DNA of 42,822 bases from positions 15,989 to 58,810 of the forward strand of contig SUTQ01000012.1 of the NCBI GenBank assembly GCA_015062805.1, written 5' to 3'. This DNA is from Methanosphaera stadtmanae (lineage in GTDB: Archaea; Methanobacteriota; Methanobacteria; Methanobacteriales; Methanobacteriaceae). The notes below the pieces were generated by a model. That model saw only the letters and a list, made by a program, of their open reading frames with translations. It searched no databases and was not told the origin of the DNA. Below, one piece after another: positions 17,313 through 26,898 of the stretch (its first letter is position 1; each line of letters starts with the position of its first letter). A program made the translations under genes and the position numbers.

Positions 17313-20300
17313 TTAAGCTTTAGCTACTGTAAAAGTTGAATTTGCAGTAGTACCCATATAGTTTGCATTTCCTTTATAAAGCACAGTAATATTGTTAATA
17401 CCTGATACTGTTGGAGTGTATGTTAAAGTGAATATACCCTTATTATCTGTTAATAAGTGAGTTTCCACTCCATTAACTTTTACATATACATTAGCATTTT
17501 TGAGTTTTGTGCCTTGGAAATCATTTAATTTACCTGTAATGGTTATTTCACTATTTACTTTTGCATTTTTAATTGGATTAATGGTTATTTGGGTTTCTCT
17601 TTTCATTACTTCAAATGTATTGGTAATTTTTGCTTTGTTGTAGTTCTTGTTTCCTTTGTATGTTATGACTAATTTATTAGTTCCGGTTTTGTTTGCTTTG
17701 AAGTTGAATGTAAATGTACCGTTTTCATCTGTCATTAAGTGTTGTTCTTCTCCGTTTAAAGTAATAAATATATTTGCGTTTTTAAATTTGGTGTTGTCTT
17801 TGTCAGTTAATTTACCTATTATTGTAATGTTATCTCTGTAGTATACTTGGGTAAGTTCATCAACTATAATTTGAATATCCCTTTTATTTGCTGTGAATGT
17901 TGTTGTTGTACTAGCTCCGATAATAGTTTCATTTCCTACAAATGTAACGGTAACTTCATTAATTCCAACCGTTGTAACTTTTGCTGTTGTGGTAAATACT
18001 CCTTCATCATCTGTTTTAACTTGTTGATCTTTATCATTGAATGAAACAGTAATATCAGTATTGGCAACGACTTCACCAGTATTTGTTGTAACTTTACCTG
18101 AAATTGTTATAGTATCTCTGTAATCTACATCTGTTATATCATCTATGATGATGACTGCTTCAGGAGTAACTTTTTTAACTGTGAATGTTACTGTTGCATT
18201 TTGGAAGTCGGTATTATCACTAAGATAATCAATCACTATGTTGTTTTCATCCTGTAAATCATCTATTTTTAAAGTAACTATTGCTTTACCATCGGCAATT
18301 GTTTCAGTAGAATATTCTTTACCATTTACTTTAACAACTATGTTTCCACTATTTACAGTACAGTTGTATACTTCCTTAGCATTTACATTTACATCAAATG
18401 TGTAATCTGAACTAATATCTTTATCGGATACACCATCAATAGTTGTTTCAAGCATGTTAGCTTCGTATTTATTGTTACTTGCTGTGTTGGTTCCTGTTTC
18501 ACTCATGAGGATATCGTTTCCGTCAGTGTTATTAGTGAAATTGTTACCAGTTGAAGTAAATTTATTGGTATTGTAGATAATTTTACTTGATGGGTTGGAT
18601 ACAATGTTGTTACTTACATTGTTGTCGGTAAATATTACTTCACCGGTAGAGTATAATACAGCTCCTTGACCTGCAACATTGTCCTCAATAGTGTTGCCTG
18701 TTACAGTTAATGGTTGGTTTGCAGTATTGTAGATTGCTCCACCATTGGTTTCTGCAACACTGTCAATAATATAGTTATTTATTACATTGTTTGTGTTGGC
18801 ACCAATGAAATATAGTGTTCCACCTTGACGTGCTTTGTTACCGAAGAATATGTTATCGATTAAATCGATGTCTGAACTTGCAGTATATACTGCTCCACCG
18901 TTGGTTATAGCGGTATTGTTGAAAATCAAGTTATCTTCAAATGTTGCATGTGCACCGTTAGCATTGTAAATAACGGAACCACCGAATTTACCTACGGTTG
19001 AGTTAAATATATAGTTTGAGGTAAATGTTGCTTCTGAATCGTCATTGAATATTATTCCACCATAATTCCAGGCATAATTGTTTCTAAACTCGTTGTTTTC
19101 AGCAATTAATGTTGATTTGAAGTAATTATAGAATACTCCACCTTCATCTTCTATTGCCTGGTTGTGTCTGAATGTGTTGTTTTTAACTGTGAGTTTTGCG
19201 TAGTATCTGTTGTAGATTGCTCCTGCATAATCTAAACAAACGTTTTCTTCAAATAATGAATTTTCAACAGTAAGTGTTGCTTGGTCGTTATCTATTGCTC
19301 CACCGTTGTTTGCAGTGTTTGCTGTGAAAGTACAATTATCAATTATCATTGTGGATTGATGTTCGTTGTAGATTGCTCCAGCCATTGTCACTGCACTGTT
19401 TTCTTGGAATATTGTATTGTATATTCCTGCTGATGCATAGTTGGTGTTTGCTAATGCTCCACCATTACTTGCGAAGTTGTTTATAAATAATGAATCCTGG
19501 ATTGAAATAAGGTGGTGACTTACAATTGCTCCACCAAAGTTTGCTTTGTTATCTTTAAATGTAACATTAATTAAATTAAGACATCCATCATTTATGATTG
19601 CTCCACCATCTTCATTACTTTCACAACCTGATACTGTCATGTCATAAAGATCAACATTGTAATCTTCATCAATAATCATGAAGTTTTTACCGTTTCCTTT
19701 AATTTCCTGGCCATTACCGTTTATTGTTAATGTTTTAGCGTTTACGCTATCTGTCCATTCAATAGGCGTGGTTACTTCATAAGATCCTTCTCCTAAATTG
19801 ATAATAAATTCATCAAAGGTTGTGTCTTGTTTGATATTTTCTATTGTATTGTATAATGATTCATAGTCTGTTACTGTAATTTCATTGCTTGATTTCATGT
19901 TGAATTTCATTGTTGAAGCTTGGAAATCATCATTGATTGGAGTATATTCAACTTCAACTAGATTTTCATCCTGTAAATCATCTAATTTAATTGTTACTAT
20001 GCTACTATCAGCAATTGCTCCACTGTAATAATCTGCTCCATTAAGTTTAACAAGGATGTTACCACTATCGACAGTTGTATTATAAACGTCTTTAGGTGAT
20101 ACGTTTATTCTAAGGTCAAAGTCAGCTAGAGGTTGATCTGGTACTTGTTTTATGGTAGTTTCTAATTTGTTGGCCGTGTATGTGTTGTCACTTACGGTGT
20201 TTGTACCGGTCTCACTCATTAACATATCTGTACCGTCGGTATTGTTGGTAAATACGTTGTTGGTTGAAACCAAGGTACCAGTATTTGACACGACTTTCTT

Positions 20301-21797
20301 ACCTGCGGTTGTTGCTACATTGTTTGAAACAATGTTAGAGTCAAATAATACGTTTCCACCAGTACTGAATAATGCTGCACCATCTGCTGCTTTGTTATCG
20401 GAAATTGTGTTACCGATTATGTTCATTAAAATTAAACTGTTGGTATATATTGCTCCACCATTTGTGGATGCGGTATTGTTTCTGAATACGTTGTCAGTTA
20501 CGTTTACAGTACAGTATTGGATAAGATGTAATGCTCCGGATTGACGTGCAACGTTGTTTTCCACGATGTTACCTACAAATTCCAGTTTACTTGCTGAAAC
20601 ATAAACTACTCCACCGTTGGTTTTTGCAATGTTGTTTGCAAAGTGGTTGTTAAAGAAATGTCCGAATCCTGAATTGGTATTGTATACAGCTCCTCCACCA
20701 TATGTAATAACTTCATTGTTGCTTATCTCGTTTTCTGTGAAAATCAATTCAGATTCATCGTTGTAGATAGCAGCACCATACATCAATGCTTTGTTATTGG
20801 TAATAATGTTGTTGTTTCCAATGAACGTTGAGTTGAAGTAGTTGTAGATTGCTCCACCATCATCACCTGCATAGTTATTGGTGAGATTGGAGTTATTCAT
20901 GGTTACATTTGCAAATAGTCTGGCATATATAGCACCTGCATACTCTGTTGCATTGTTTTCATCGAAACGGTTTTCTATGAGTATGAGTGTAGCCTGGTTA
21001 TCATCTATTGCTCCACCGTTTACTGCACTATTGTATCTAAATGTGGTATTGTATATTGCCATATTAGAGTAGTGTTCATTTTCTATTGCTCCACCAAGAT
21101 TCTCTGCAGTGTTTGATTCAAAGATTGTATCATATATCTGTGCATTAGCATAATTGGTGTTTGTTAATGCCCCACCGTTTACTGCGGAGTTGTTAATGAA
21201 TTTTGAATCTGTTATAGCAAGGTCTTTAGTATTGTAAATTGCTCCACCAAAGTTAGCTTTGTTGTTTTCTAAGGTTACTGTGTCAAGGTTTAATGTTCCT
21301 TTGTTGATGATTGCTCCACCGTCTTTCGTGTTTTCACAACCTGTAATAACAATGTTGTTTAAGTTTAATGTGTAACCTTTACTGACTGTTATAAATTGGT
21401 TTGAATTACCTTTGATTATTTGGTTGTTTCCGTTAATCGTTAAGGTTTTTACTTTTTTTGTACTTCCCCATGTTATTGGAGCAGTAACTTCATAGTTTCC
21501 GTCTTCCAATTCTATGGTATATTCATCATTTTCCGTATCTTCTTTTATTTGGTTTATCTTATCTGATAAACTTGCATAATCAGATACTGAACTTGATGAA
21601 TCTTCTTTTTGTGCGTGTTTTTCAGTTGTTTTTATTATATTATTATCACCAATGGAATCATCTGCAATATCTGCACTTTCTGTGATGTCACTTGAAATTT
21701 TTGTGTCATCCTGAATATTTTCAGCAGATACTGCTGATAAACCTATTATAATGAAAAATAACAATAAAAACAACATGACTTTATTATTAATTTTCAT
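17313..21797 (-). CDS. Large adhesin-like protein with duplicated beta-helix and three Ig-like repeats
   Basis: 1494 aa. The ATG ending at 21797 is preceded by GGTGAAACC and gives a clean signal peptide (MKINNKVMLFLLLFFIIIGL... ending SAVSA). An upstream TTG in the same frame has no such site. Two modules of about 590 residues follow, each with a leader like TLTINGNNQIIKGN and then many short repeats of the type NNxAxxGGAIYN. These form right-handed beta-helices as in polymorphic membrane proteins. The second module repeats the first in the same order (INQIKEDTENDEYTIEL against IENIKQDTTFDEFIINL), an internal duplication. The C-terminal 290 residues are three Ig-like repeats (IIIDDITDVDYRD, IIVDELTQVYYRD, ITINPIKNAKVNSE). 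No membrane anchor is seen. It is a surface adhesin by family, ligand unknown. Confidence 0.92.
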   Translation of the reverse strand: MKINNKVMLFLLLFFIIIGLSAVSAENIQDDTKISSDITESADIADDSIGDNNIIKTTEKHAQKEDSSSSVSDYASLSDKINQIKEDTENDEYTIELEDGNYEVTAPITWGSTKKVKTLTINGNNQIIKGNSNQFITVSKGYTLNLNNIVITGCENTKDGGAIINKGTLNLDTVTLENNKANFGGAIYNTKDLAITDSKFINNSAVNGGALTNTNYANAQIYDTIFESNTAENLGGAIENEHYSNMAIYNTTFRYNSAVNGGAIDDNQATLILIENRFDENNATEYAGAIYARLFANVTMNNSNLTNNYAGDDGGAIYNYFNSTFIGNNNIITNNKALMYGAAIYNDESELIFTENEISNNEVITYGGGAVYNTNSGFGHFFNNHFANNIAKTNGGVVYVSASKLEFVGNIVENNVARQSGALHLIQYCTVNVTDNVFRNNTASTNGGAIYTNSLILMNIIGNTISDNKAADGAALFSTGGNVLFDSNIVSNNVATTAGKKVVSNTGTLVSTNNVFTNNTDGTDMLMSETGTNTVSDNTYTANKLETTIKQVPDQPLADFDLRINVSPKDVYNTTVDSGNILVKLNGADYYSGAIADSSIVTIKLDDLQDENLVEVEYTPINDDFQASTMKFNMKSSNEITVTDYESLYNTIENIKQDTTFDEFIINLGEGSYEVTTPIEWTDSVNAKTLTINGNGQEIKGNGKNFMIIDEDYNVDLYDMTVSGCESNEDGGAIINDGCLNLINVTFKDNKANFGGAIVSHHLISIQDSLFINNFASNGGALANTNYASAGIYNTIFQENSAVTMAGAIYNEHQSTMIIDNCTFTANTANNGGAIDNDQATLTVENSLFEENVCLDYAGAIYNRYYAKLTVKNNTFRHNQAIEDEGGVFYNYFKSTLIAENNEFRNNYAWNYGGIIFNDDSEATFTSNYIFNSTVGKFGGSVIYNANGAHATFEDNLIFNNTAITNGGAVYTASSDIDLIDNIFFGNKARQGGTLYFIGANTNNVINNYIIDSVAETNGGAIYNTANQPLTVTGNTIEDNVAGQGAVLYSTGEVIFTDNNVSNNIVSNPSSKIIYNTNKFTSTGNNFTNNTDGNDILMSETGTNTASNNKYEANMLETTIDGVSDKDISSDYTFDVNVNAKEVYNCTVNSGNIVVKVNGKEYSTETIADGKAIVTLKIDDLQDENNIVIDYLSDNTDFQNATVTFTVKKVTPEAVIIIDDITDVDYRDTITISGKVTTNTGEVVANTDITVSFNDKDQQVKTDDEGVFTTTAKVTTVGINEVTVTFVGNETIIGASTTTTFTANKRDIQIIVDELTQVYYRDNITIIGKLTDKDNTKFKNANIFITLNGEEQHLMTDENGTFTFNFKANKTGTNKLVITYKGNKNYNKAKITNTFEVMKRETQITINPIKNAKVNSEITITGKLNDFQGTKLKNANVYVKVNGVETHLLTDNKGIFTLTYTPTVSGINNITVLYKGNANYMGTTANSTFTVAKA

Positions 21798-22179
21798 GGT
21801 TTCACCATTTTTCAATAATCTTATTGTTAAATTTTTTTATACTTATCTAACAATTTTTTTAATTCAATAATATTTGAATATTAAATTGAATTTAATTAAC
21901 TTTAAAAGTTAATTGATATAGTATTGTTATTTTAGATATATATAATTATTTAATAACATTTTTGTATATAAAACGACAAAATGGGGAAAATTAAAATCTT
22001 TTTAGAAAATTATAAAAAAAATAAACATTGATTATCATTTTAAAATAATAAATCAAACTGAAAATAGAAACAAGGATTAAAAAATTAAAGAAATCTTGAA
22101 AAAAAACTATAATTAAAACATATATCAAAAAAAAAGAAAAAGTCAATTAAAATTCATAAAAAAATTACCCAATTTAACA
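21798..22179. other. Gene-free stretch upstream of the large adhesin gene
   Basis: AT-rich, with long A runs and a TATATATA-type element near 21937-21945 that may be the promoter of the minus-strand adhesin gene. No ORF or RNA gene is recognised. Confidence 0.45.
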
Positions 22180-22752
22180 TTAAGGAGTATAAATCAATCC
22201 ACTACCACCGGTACCAACATAGTAACTGAACCCGGAATTATCTTTATGTTTATTTCCGTAACTGTATCCCTCATACATATTCTCGGCAGCAAACTCTTCC
22301 TGCTGAGCCAGGTAATCAGACCTCTGCTGATAGTAATCATCAAAGTATGACCTCTGTTCCTTCGTCAAATCAGTGTTTTCAATATCAAGAATAGGAATTA
22401 CAGTACCATTCTTAAATTTCATGGTCAGTAGGATATACCTGCCATCATCACGTTGAATGCTACGGGTAATGATAATAGGTTCATTAAATTTAAAGTTACC
22501 CTTAGTCGCATAGGCAATACTACGAACACGCTCGGTGGGAACTATAAATGTAGTATTATCCAAAATATTATTTACATGAGCATAAATCAGACCGATATCA
22601 CCCTCATAATTGGTGGTGTTGTGATCATTATACTCAAAAATGAAAGTATCAGGCATAAACTCATGCTCAACATTCCACTCCTCAACAGCAAAACTGCAAG
22701 GAGAAATAACTAACATAACTCCTATCAGTAATATAAGAATAAATTTTTTCAT
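22180..22752 (-). CDS. Secreted protein, tandem paralogue (downstream copy)
   Basis: 190 aa with an N-terminal signal peptide (MKKFILILLIGVMLVISPCS). The mature part shares its whole length with the neighbour at 22784-23356: EFMPDTFIFEYNDHNTT, FIVPTERVRSIAYATKG, FKFNEPI, FKNGTVIP and LTKEQRSYFDDYYQQRSDYL, ending in a glycine-rich YVGTGGSGLIYTP. A ribosome-binding site GGTGATGG precedes the ATG. No family is recognised. It is the last gene of a four-gene minus-strand cluster and is 31 bases from its paralogue. It probably acts outside the membrane or at the wall. The cysteine at position 19 is within the signal peptide region and could be a lipid-attachment residue, but that is uncertain. Confidence 0.8.
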   Translation of the reverse strand: MKKFILILLIGVMLVISPCSFAVEEWNVEHEFMPDTFIFEYNDHNTTNYEGDIGLIYAHVNNILDNTTFIVPTERVRSIAYATKGNFKFNEPIIITRSIQRDDGRYILLTMKFKNGTVIPILDIENTDLTKEQRSYFDDYYQQRSDYLAQQEEFAAENMYEGYSYGNKHKDNSGFSYYVGTGGSGLIYTP

Positions 22753-22783
22753 AAACCATCACCAACAGATTGAATAAATCAAA

Positions 22784-23356
22784 TCACCAATAAGTGTTTC
22801 TTGGAGTATAAATAACTCCACTACCACCACGTCCATAATAATAACTAAACCGAGGTCTATGACTGTCCCTGATACTTTCATAGTCATACAAGTCTTCAAC
22901 GGCATCTTCCTGTTGTTGCATAAGATATTCGGAACGCTGAGAATTATAATCATCAAAATATTTTTTCTGTTCATTTGTTAAATCATTCTTCTCAATACCT
23001 AAGTAAGGTATAATAGTACCATTCCGGAACTTAAACTTAGTGGCTACATACATGCCATCCCACTCTCTTAAGGGGCCATGACTAAACAAAATAGGCTCAT
23101 TAAACTTAAAAGTACCCTTAGTGGCATAAGCAATGCCACGAACATACTCAGTAGGAACAAAATATGAATTATTATCAAATTCATTATTAACAACAGCAAC
23201 TTTTAAACCACTATCACCCTCATAAGTAGTACTGTTATGATCATTATACTCAAAAACGAAATTTACGGGCATAAACTCCTCATAAACATCATCAACAGCA
23301 CAAACACAGGGAACAATCATCAAAGATAATAATAGAACCAACATGATTTTATGCAT
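22784..23356 (-). CDS. Secreted protein, tandem paralogue (upstream copy)
   Basis: 190 aa with signal peptide MHKIMLVLLLSLMIVPCVCA. It shares with the downstream copy EFMPVNFVFEYNDHNSTTYE, YFVPTEYVRGIAYATKG, FKFNEPI, FRNGTIIPYLGIE and LTNEQKKYFDDYNSQRSEYL, and ends YYGRGGSGVIYTPRNTYW. The ATG is four bases after the stop of the upstream gene (TGATTTTATG), and GGGATGA overlapping that stop serves as ribosome-binding site, so translation is coupled. Function unknown. Tandem conservation of both copies suggests they work as a pair or bind variable partners. Confidence 0.8.
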   Translation of the reverse strand: MHKIMLVLLLSLMIVPCVCAVDDVYEEFMPVNFVFEYNDHNSTTYEGDSGLKVAVVNNEFDNNSYFVPTEYVRGIAYATKGTFKFNEPILFSHGPLREWDGMYVATKFKFRNGTIIPYLGIEKNDLTNEQKKYFDDYNSQRSEYLMQQQEDAVEDLYDYESIRDSHRPRFSYYYGRGGSGVIYTPRNTYW

Positions 23357-23360
23357 AAAA

Positions 23361-23840
23361 TCATCCCTTCATGCTACGAACAATATTAATAACATTAAAT
23401 GTCAAGGCTTCAACAGTATTGGCATTATCTATTAAAGACAAAGTAACCTTCCTGTGATAACCTAAATCAACAGGTAAAGGAGCACGACCCTTCTTCCAGA
23501 TAACAACCAAATAAGATTCGTTATTTTCAATTCTTTTTTTAATCTCATCCAAAGACAAACCCTCATGAATGACCTCCAAAGAATACTCTTTCTGCCATTT
23601 GCCGTTAAGTTTGTCGGCATCCCTGTCATAAAAAGGATTTAAGTCAATTCTCTCGGATAACACACCAAGCTTACCGTGTAATGTAACTTTTCTAAATTTA
23701 GCAGTAAACCTCCCAAACTCATCTGAAACCTCAGAATCACGAGTTTCCAAATATTCGATAACAGCATGACTGCCATTATCAAAGGGAATAACCTCACGAG
23801 AGACATCACCCTTGACTAGTGATTTAGCATTATCTGACAA
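23361..23840 (-). CDS. Uncharacterised protein; intact relative of the 10.1-10.6 kb pseudogene
   Basis: About 159 aa, soluble, no signal peptide. Motifs include FDNGSHAVIEYLETRDSEVS, FTAKFRKVTLHGKLGVLSER and SYLVVIWKKGRAPLPVDLGY. A GTG at 23849 is in frame, but TAGGTGATCTATTTG reads as ribosome-binding site plus TTG start at 23840, so that start is chosen; the longer form adds three residues. It lies between an 82-aa gene upstream and the two secreted paralogues downstream, with only a few bases between stops and starts, so it belongs to one operon. A broken copy exists at 10116-10567, so the family has occurred at least twice on this chromosome. I do not recognise it. Confidence 0.78.
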   Translation of the reverse strand: MSDNAKSLVKGDVSREVIPFDNGSHAVIEYLETRDSEVSDEFGRFTAKFRKVTLHGKLGVLSERIDLNPFYDRDADKLNGKWQKEYSLEVIHEGLSLDEIKKRIENNESYLVVIWKKGRAPLPVDLGYHRKVTLSLIDNANTVEALTFNVINIVRSMKG

Positions 23841-23849
23841 ATAGATCAC

Positions 23850-24098
23850 CTACAATATTTTTTTCAAATCATCTATGTTTTTCTTTGCATCAGGAAAATT
23901 AAAATTATCAATATTGTCAGTTAGAATATCCAGTCTTCTAACAATATCATCATCAAAACCATCATTATTTCTTAAAACAATATCCATCAACTTTTTGAAA
24001 AAAGTATAAAGGTCAGATGCCTCAAAAGTTCTACGAAAATCGTTGTCCATACAATATTCCATATCTTCTAAAAATTCTTTAAGTTCTGATTCGTTCAT
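23850..24098 (-). CDS. Small acidic helical protein, first gene of the secreted-paralogue cluster
   Basis: 82 aa, strongly acidic (MNESELKEFLEDMEYCMDND...) and predicted helical throughout, no signal peptide. CGTGAT precedes the ATG ending at 24098. Its stop TAG overlaps or abuts the start of the next gene, so they are translationally coupled. No family recognised. Four genes follow in order: this acidic protein, a soluble 159-aa protein, and two secreted proteins. The pattern could be a small cytosolic partner set for an exported pair, which is inference only. Confidence 0.7.
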   Translation of the reverse strand: MNESELKEFLEDMEYCMDNDFRRTFEASDLYTFFKKLMDIVLRNNDGFDDDIVRRLDILTDNIDNFNFPDAKKNIDDLKKIL

Positions 24099-24322
24099 GT
24101 TATCACGTAATATATTTAAAAATTTTTATTTTATATATCTTATTATATATAGTACTAAATATATGTCTAAATTATTTATAGTACATGGATATTAAAAGTT
24201 TTATAAATATTTTTATTAATATAATTTAGAATATAAAAAAATAAGTATATGATTTTAAATATAAAAAAATTTAAAATTTTAACTTTTTATAAAAAAATAT
24301 AGTATTTAGTATTTTACAGTTA

Positions 24323-24766
24323 TTATTTATCATTTTTGTAAAAATTATTGATAATTGTGAGTAACTCTACATTAAAATCAATATTTTTATCATTATACCA
24401 TTTAAATAATTGTTTTATTCCTGTTCTAGCATATTCTTCACAAATTTTAAACATTTCGTCATGGTCAATTAATATATTTATATCATCAACTTCCATGATT
24501 GCTAAAGCTTTTAAGATTTGCATTTCATCTGTAGACGCATTATCAGCATATCGAAAATAAGTGTTTTGTTTTTCGATAGGTTTCCTTTCTTTAATAATAA
24601 ATTTTCCAATTAATGCTGCAATTGTAAACAAATGAATATTATTCTTAAAATAATTTGTATTAGTAGTTAAAGATTGATAATACTCATTAAATTCACTTTC
24701 ATCAACATTTATGGTAGTTCTATGGCTTTTTTTATAAATATTTATATCAGAATTTTTATTTAACAT
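24323..24766 (-). CDS. Small helical protein resembling Dnd system-associated protein 4
   Basis: 147 aa. The central part (NYFKNNIHLFTIAALIGKFI, ILKALAIMEVDDINIL, MFKICEEYARTGIKQL) resembles from memory the small proteins encoded beside DndD-like ATPases in DNA phosphorothioation clusters ('Dnd system-associated protein 4'). That family has a similar 'mlAa-lG...iAi...-EEYA-gGi--L' layout. The ATG overlaps the last codons of the DndD-like gene (AAATGTTAA), so the two are translationally coupled. It is the last gene of the minus-strand operon that begins at 28958. No enzymatic motif is visible, and it probably partners the ATPase. The similarity needs a profile search, so confidence in the family name is limited. 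Confidence 0.65.
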   Translation of the reverse strand: MLNKNSDINIYKKSHRTTINVDESEFNEYYQSLTTNTNYFKNNIHLFTIAALIGKFIIKERKPIEKQNTYFRYADNASTDEMQILKALAIMEVDDINILIDHDEMFKICEEYARTGIKQLFKWYNDKNIDFNVELLTIINNFYKNDK

Positions 24767-26718
24767 TTAATAACCCTCGTTTCACCATCATTTTCAGGAT
24801 CAACATCCAAAGTATATTTGTATCCTACATATTGATCAATTTTTTCCTTGAATTTACCATCATATTCACGATCAGTTACTAAAAATGTAATTTGTTTATT
24901 CTCTAAATAATCGGGTAAAATTTCAGCTAATTTTTCACCCATAGTTAAATCGGTTCTACCTATTGGAGAATCAATAATTAAAGGTAATTTAAATCCAGAT
25001 AACGAATTTAAAGCTATAACAAATGATAAAGCTAATACAAGTCGGGATGCTGCTGAAGGATCCGTGGCTGAAACAATTGAACCATCTGCTTTTAATAATG
25101 AAACATCAAAATCATCATCTATCTTAATTTCTTCATATGATTTTCTCCAATGAATTTTTTTAAATTCTTCAGAAGTTAAATGTTGTAATTGATCATGAAT
25201 GGAGTTTGCTAATTCAGTATATAAATCATCACAATGATTATATACTTCTGTACAGAAATCAATTTGTTTTCCAACGCGTGTTTTTTCTTCTTCTTTTTCT
25301 TCTTCCTCTTTAATTTGATTTTTTAAAGAATTAATTTTTGAAGGAATGTTTTTAATTCTATCTTTATATTTTCCATTTTCTTCAATTGCATTTCTAATTA
25401 ATATTTTATTTTCGTTGATTTTAGCATTATTGTCATTAATTAAATCTACATCCATACCTTCTAATTTAAGTTCAATTTCATTTAATTCAGCTTTGGAATA
25501 ATCAATTTTTGATTCTAATTTAACCATATTTGTTTCATAAGTTGAAACAACATTTCTAAATTTTTTTGGATATCTTTTTATAATATTTCTTGTAGTGGAT
25601 AACATTTGATTAACATCTTCAGAAATATTTGTTACCTTATCTGTTTTTTGAATTAATTCAACAATGTTATTATAACATTCAGAATTTTCTTTTAATTTAG
25701 TTCCACAAATACATTTGTTATCTTTTAATAAATATTCTAAAAATTCTTTTTTATAATCAGATGGGATATAACCTTTTTGTTCTAATTCAGAGCATAAATT
25801 ATTTAATTCAACTAGTAAAGGATTACCAACTATATAAGGAAACTTATTTACAATTTCTTTAGTATAATTATTTTTCTGTTCTTTCAAGTCATATTCTAAT
25901 TTTTCAATTTCATTTTCTATATTAATTTGTTTTTCAATTAATACTTTTGAATCATCACTATCATTTTTAATTTCATCAAATAGCCTTTCATTTTGTTCTT
26001 CGAGTTTAGATATAAATTTATTATTTTCTTCTATTTTTAAAGTTAAAGATTTTTTTAAATCTGTGTATCTGTTTAAATTTTCTTGATATTCACCTAATTT
26101 AGGATTTATATTTTTTTGTTCTGCTAATAAGTCTGCTAAAAATTTCTGTAAATGTAATTTCATATTTTCGATTAAATTTAATTGAGATAATTTAAATACG
26201 GCCTTTTTAACAGAATTAGAATCTTTTTTAAAAAATCCAACTAATTCTTCTCCATCAAAAAGGAAATGTTCACGAAGTTGTTTGGGTAAATGAGTATCTA
26301 GATAATCCATAGGATGAGAAACTTGTTTATCATTTAAGCCATCATCAATGAATATCTTAAAATCATCATGGCTTTCAGCAAATTCATTTTCATCTTTCTT
26401 TTGAAATTTTTGTTTTCTTATAAATCGAACGTCGTGATTATTATTATCAACCATTATTATTTCTACAGAAACTTCTAATGTATCATTAATACTTAATTCT
26501 TTCATTGCATTTTTATTACATTTCTTTTCTTTTCCTTTACTATCTTTATAGGTTTCTTCACCATATAAACACCAAGTAAAAGCATTCAATAGACTGGTTT
26601 TACCCACATCATTTTCACCAAGTATAATGGTAACATTATCTTTTCCATATGCAAAATCAAAATGAACATTATCTCGATAAGGTCTATAATTATTTAGATT
26701 TATAGATTTTAAAATCAT
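24760..26718 (-). CDS. DndD/SMC-like ATPase with CxC hook
   Basis: 652 aa, similar in layout to DndD and to Rad50/SMC-type repair ATPases. Residues 1-50 hold LKSINLNNYRPYRDNVHF and the Walker A GENDVGKT (34-41). A long charged coiled coil runs from about 185 to 500, interrupted near 336-339 by KCICGTKL, a CxCG turn that could dimerise via zinc. The ABC-type signature region DPSAASRLVLALSF is at about 552-565, and Walker B is LPLIIDSPIGRTD (577-589), close to the DndD pattern IDTPLGRLD. A CGTGAT site precedes the ATG. It sits in an operon with a PLD-helicase upstream and a small partner downstream. dndC and the other modification genes are absent here, so it may serve restriction rather than modification. 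Confidence 0.82.
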   Translation of the reverse strand: MILKSINLNNYRPYRDNVHFDFAYGKDNVTIILGENDVGKTSLLNAFTWCLYGEETYKDSKGKEKKCNKNAMKELSINDTLEVSVEIIMVDNNNHDVRFIRKQKFQKKDENEFAESHDDFKIFIDDGLNDKQVSHPMDYLDTHLPKQLREHFLFDGEELVGFFKKDSNSVKKAVFKLSQLNLIENMKLHLQKFLADLLAEQKNINPKLGEYQENLNRYTDLKKSLTLKIEENNKFISKLEEQNERLFDEIKNDSDDSKVLIEKQINIENEIEKLEYDLKEQKNNYTKEIVNKFPYIVGNPLLVELNNLCSELEQKGYIPSDYKKEFLEYLLKDNKCICGTKLKENSECYNNIVELIQKTDKVTNISEDVNQMLSTTRNIIKRYPKKFRNVVSTYETNMVKLESKIDYSKAELNEIELKLEGMDVDLINDNNAKINENKILIRNAIEENGKYKDRIKNIPSKINSLKNQIKEEEEKEEEKTRVGKQIDFCTEVYNHCDDLYTELANSIHDQLQHLTSEEFKKIHWRKSYEEIKIDDDFDVSLLKADGSIVSATDPSAASRLVLALSFVIALNSLSGFKLPLIIDSPIGRTDLTMGEKLAEILPDYLENKQITFLVTDREYDGKFKEKIDQYVGYKYTLDVDPENDGETRVIKC

Positions 26719-26727
26719 AATATCACG

Positions 26728-26898
26728 TTATATGTATTTGTTTACTAATTCTCTATATTTTGTCGAAAATTTTGGTTTAGATTGATTTCCAATTTGATAT
26801 TCAAAGTCTAAAACTTCCTTAACAAATTCCTTTTTATTTTCTTCAATGTCCATATTTTTAAGATGTTCCAAAATTTTATTGTTGATATTATCGTTCAA
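26728..26898 (-). CDS. 56-aa helical protein between the helicase and the DndD-like ATPase
   Basis: The frame starts at a TTG that overlaps the helicase stop (ATTGA), with GGTG seven bases upstream inside the helicase's last codons. It ends with TAA nine bases before the ATPase ATG. The product reads MNDNINNKILEHLKNMDIEE... and ends KFSTKYRELVNKYI, charged and helical. Its snug fit between two genes, with overlapping stop/start and a ribosome-binding site on each side, argues that it is real. It is short enough to be missed by gene callers. It is probably a small subunit of the complex; no family name can be given with confidence. Confidence 0.65.
   Translation of the reverse strand: MNDNINNKILEHLKNMDIEENKKEFVKEVLDFEYQIGNQSKPKFSTKYRELVNKYI

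Noticed and set aside
22784-22974. 71-aa minus-strand ORF overlapping the secreted-protein gene
   Set aside because: It is an alternative frame inside a gene with clear paralogue conservation.
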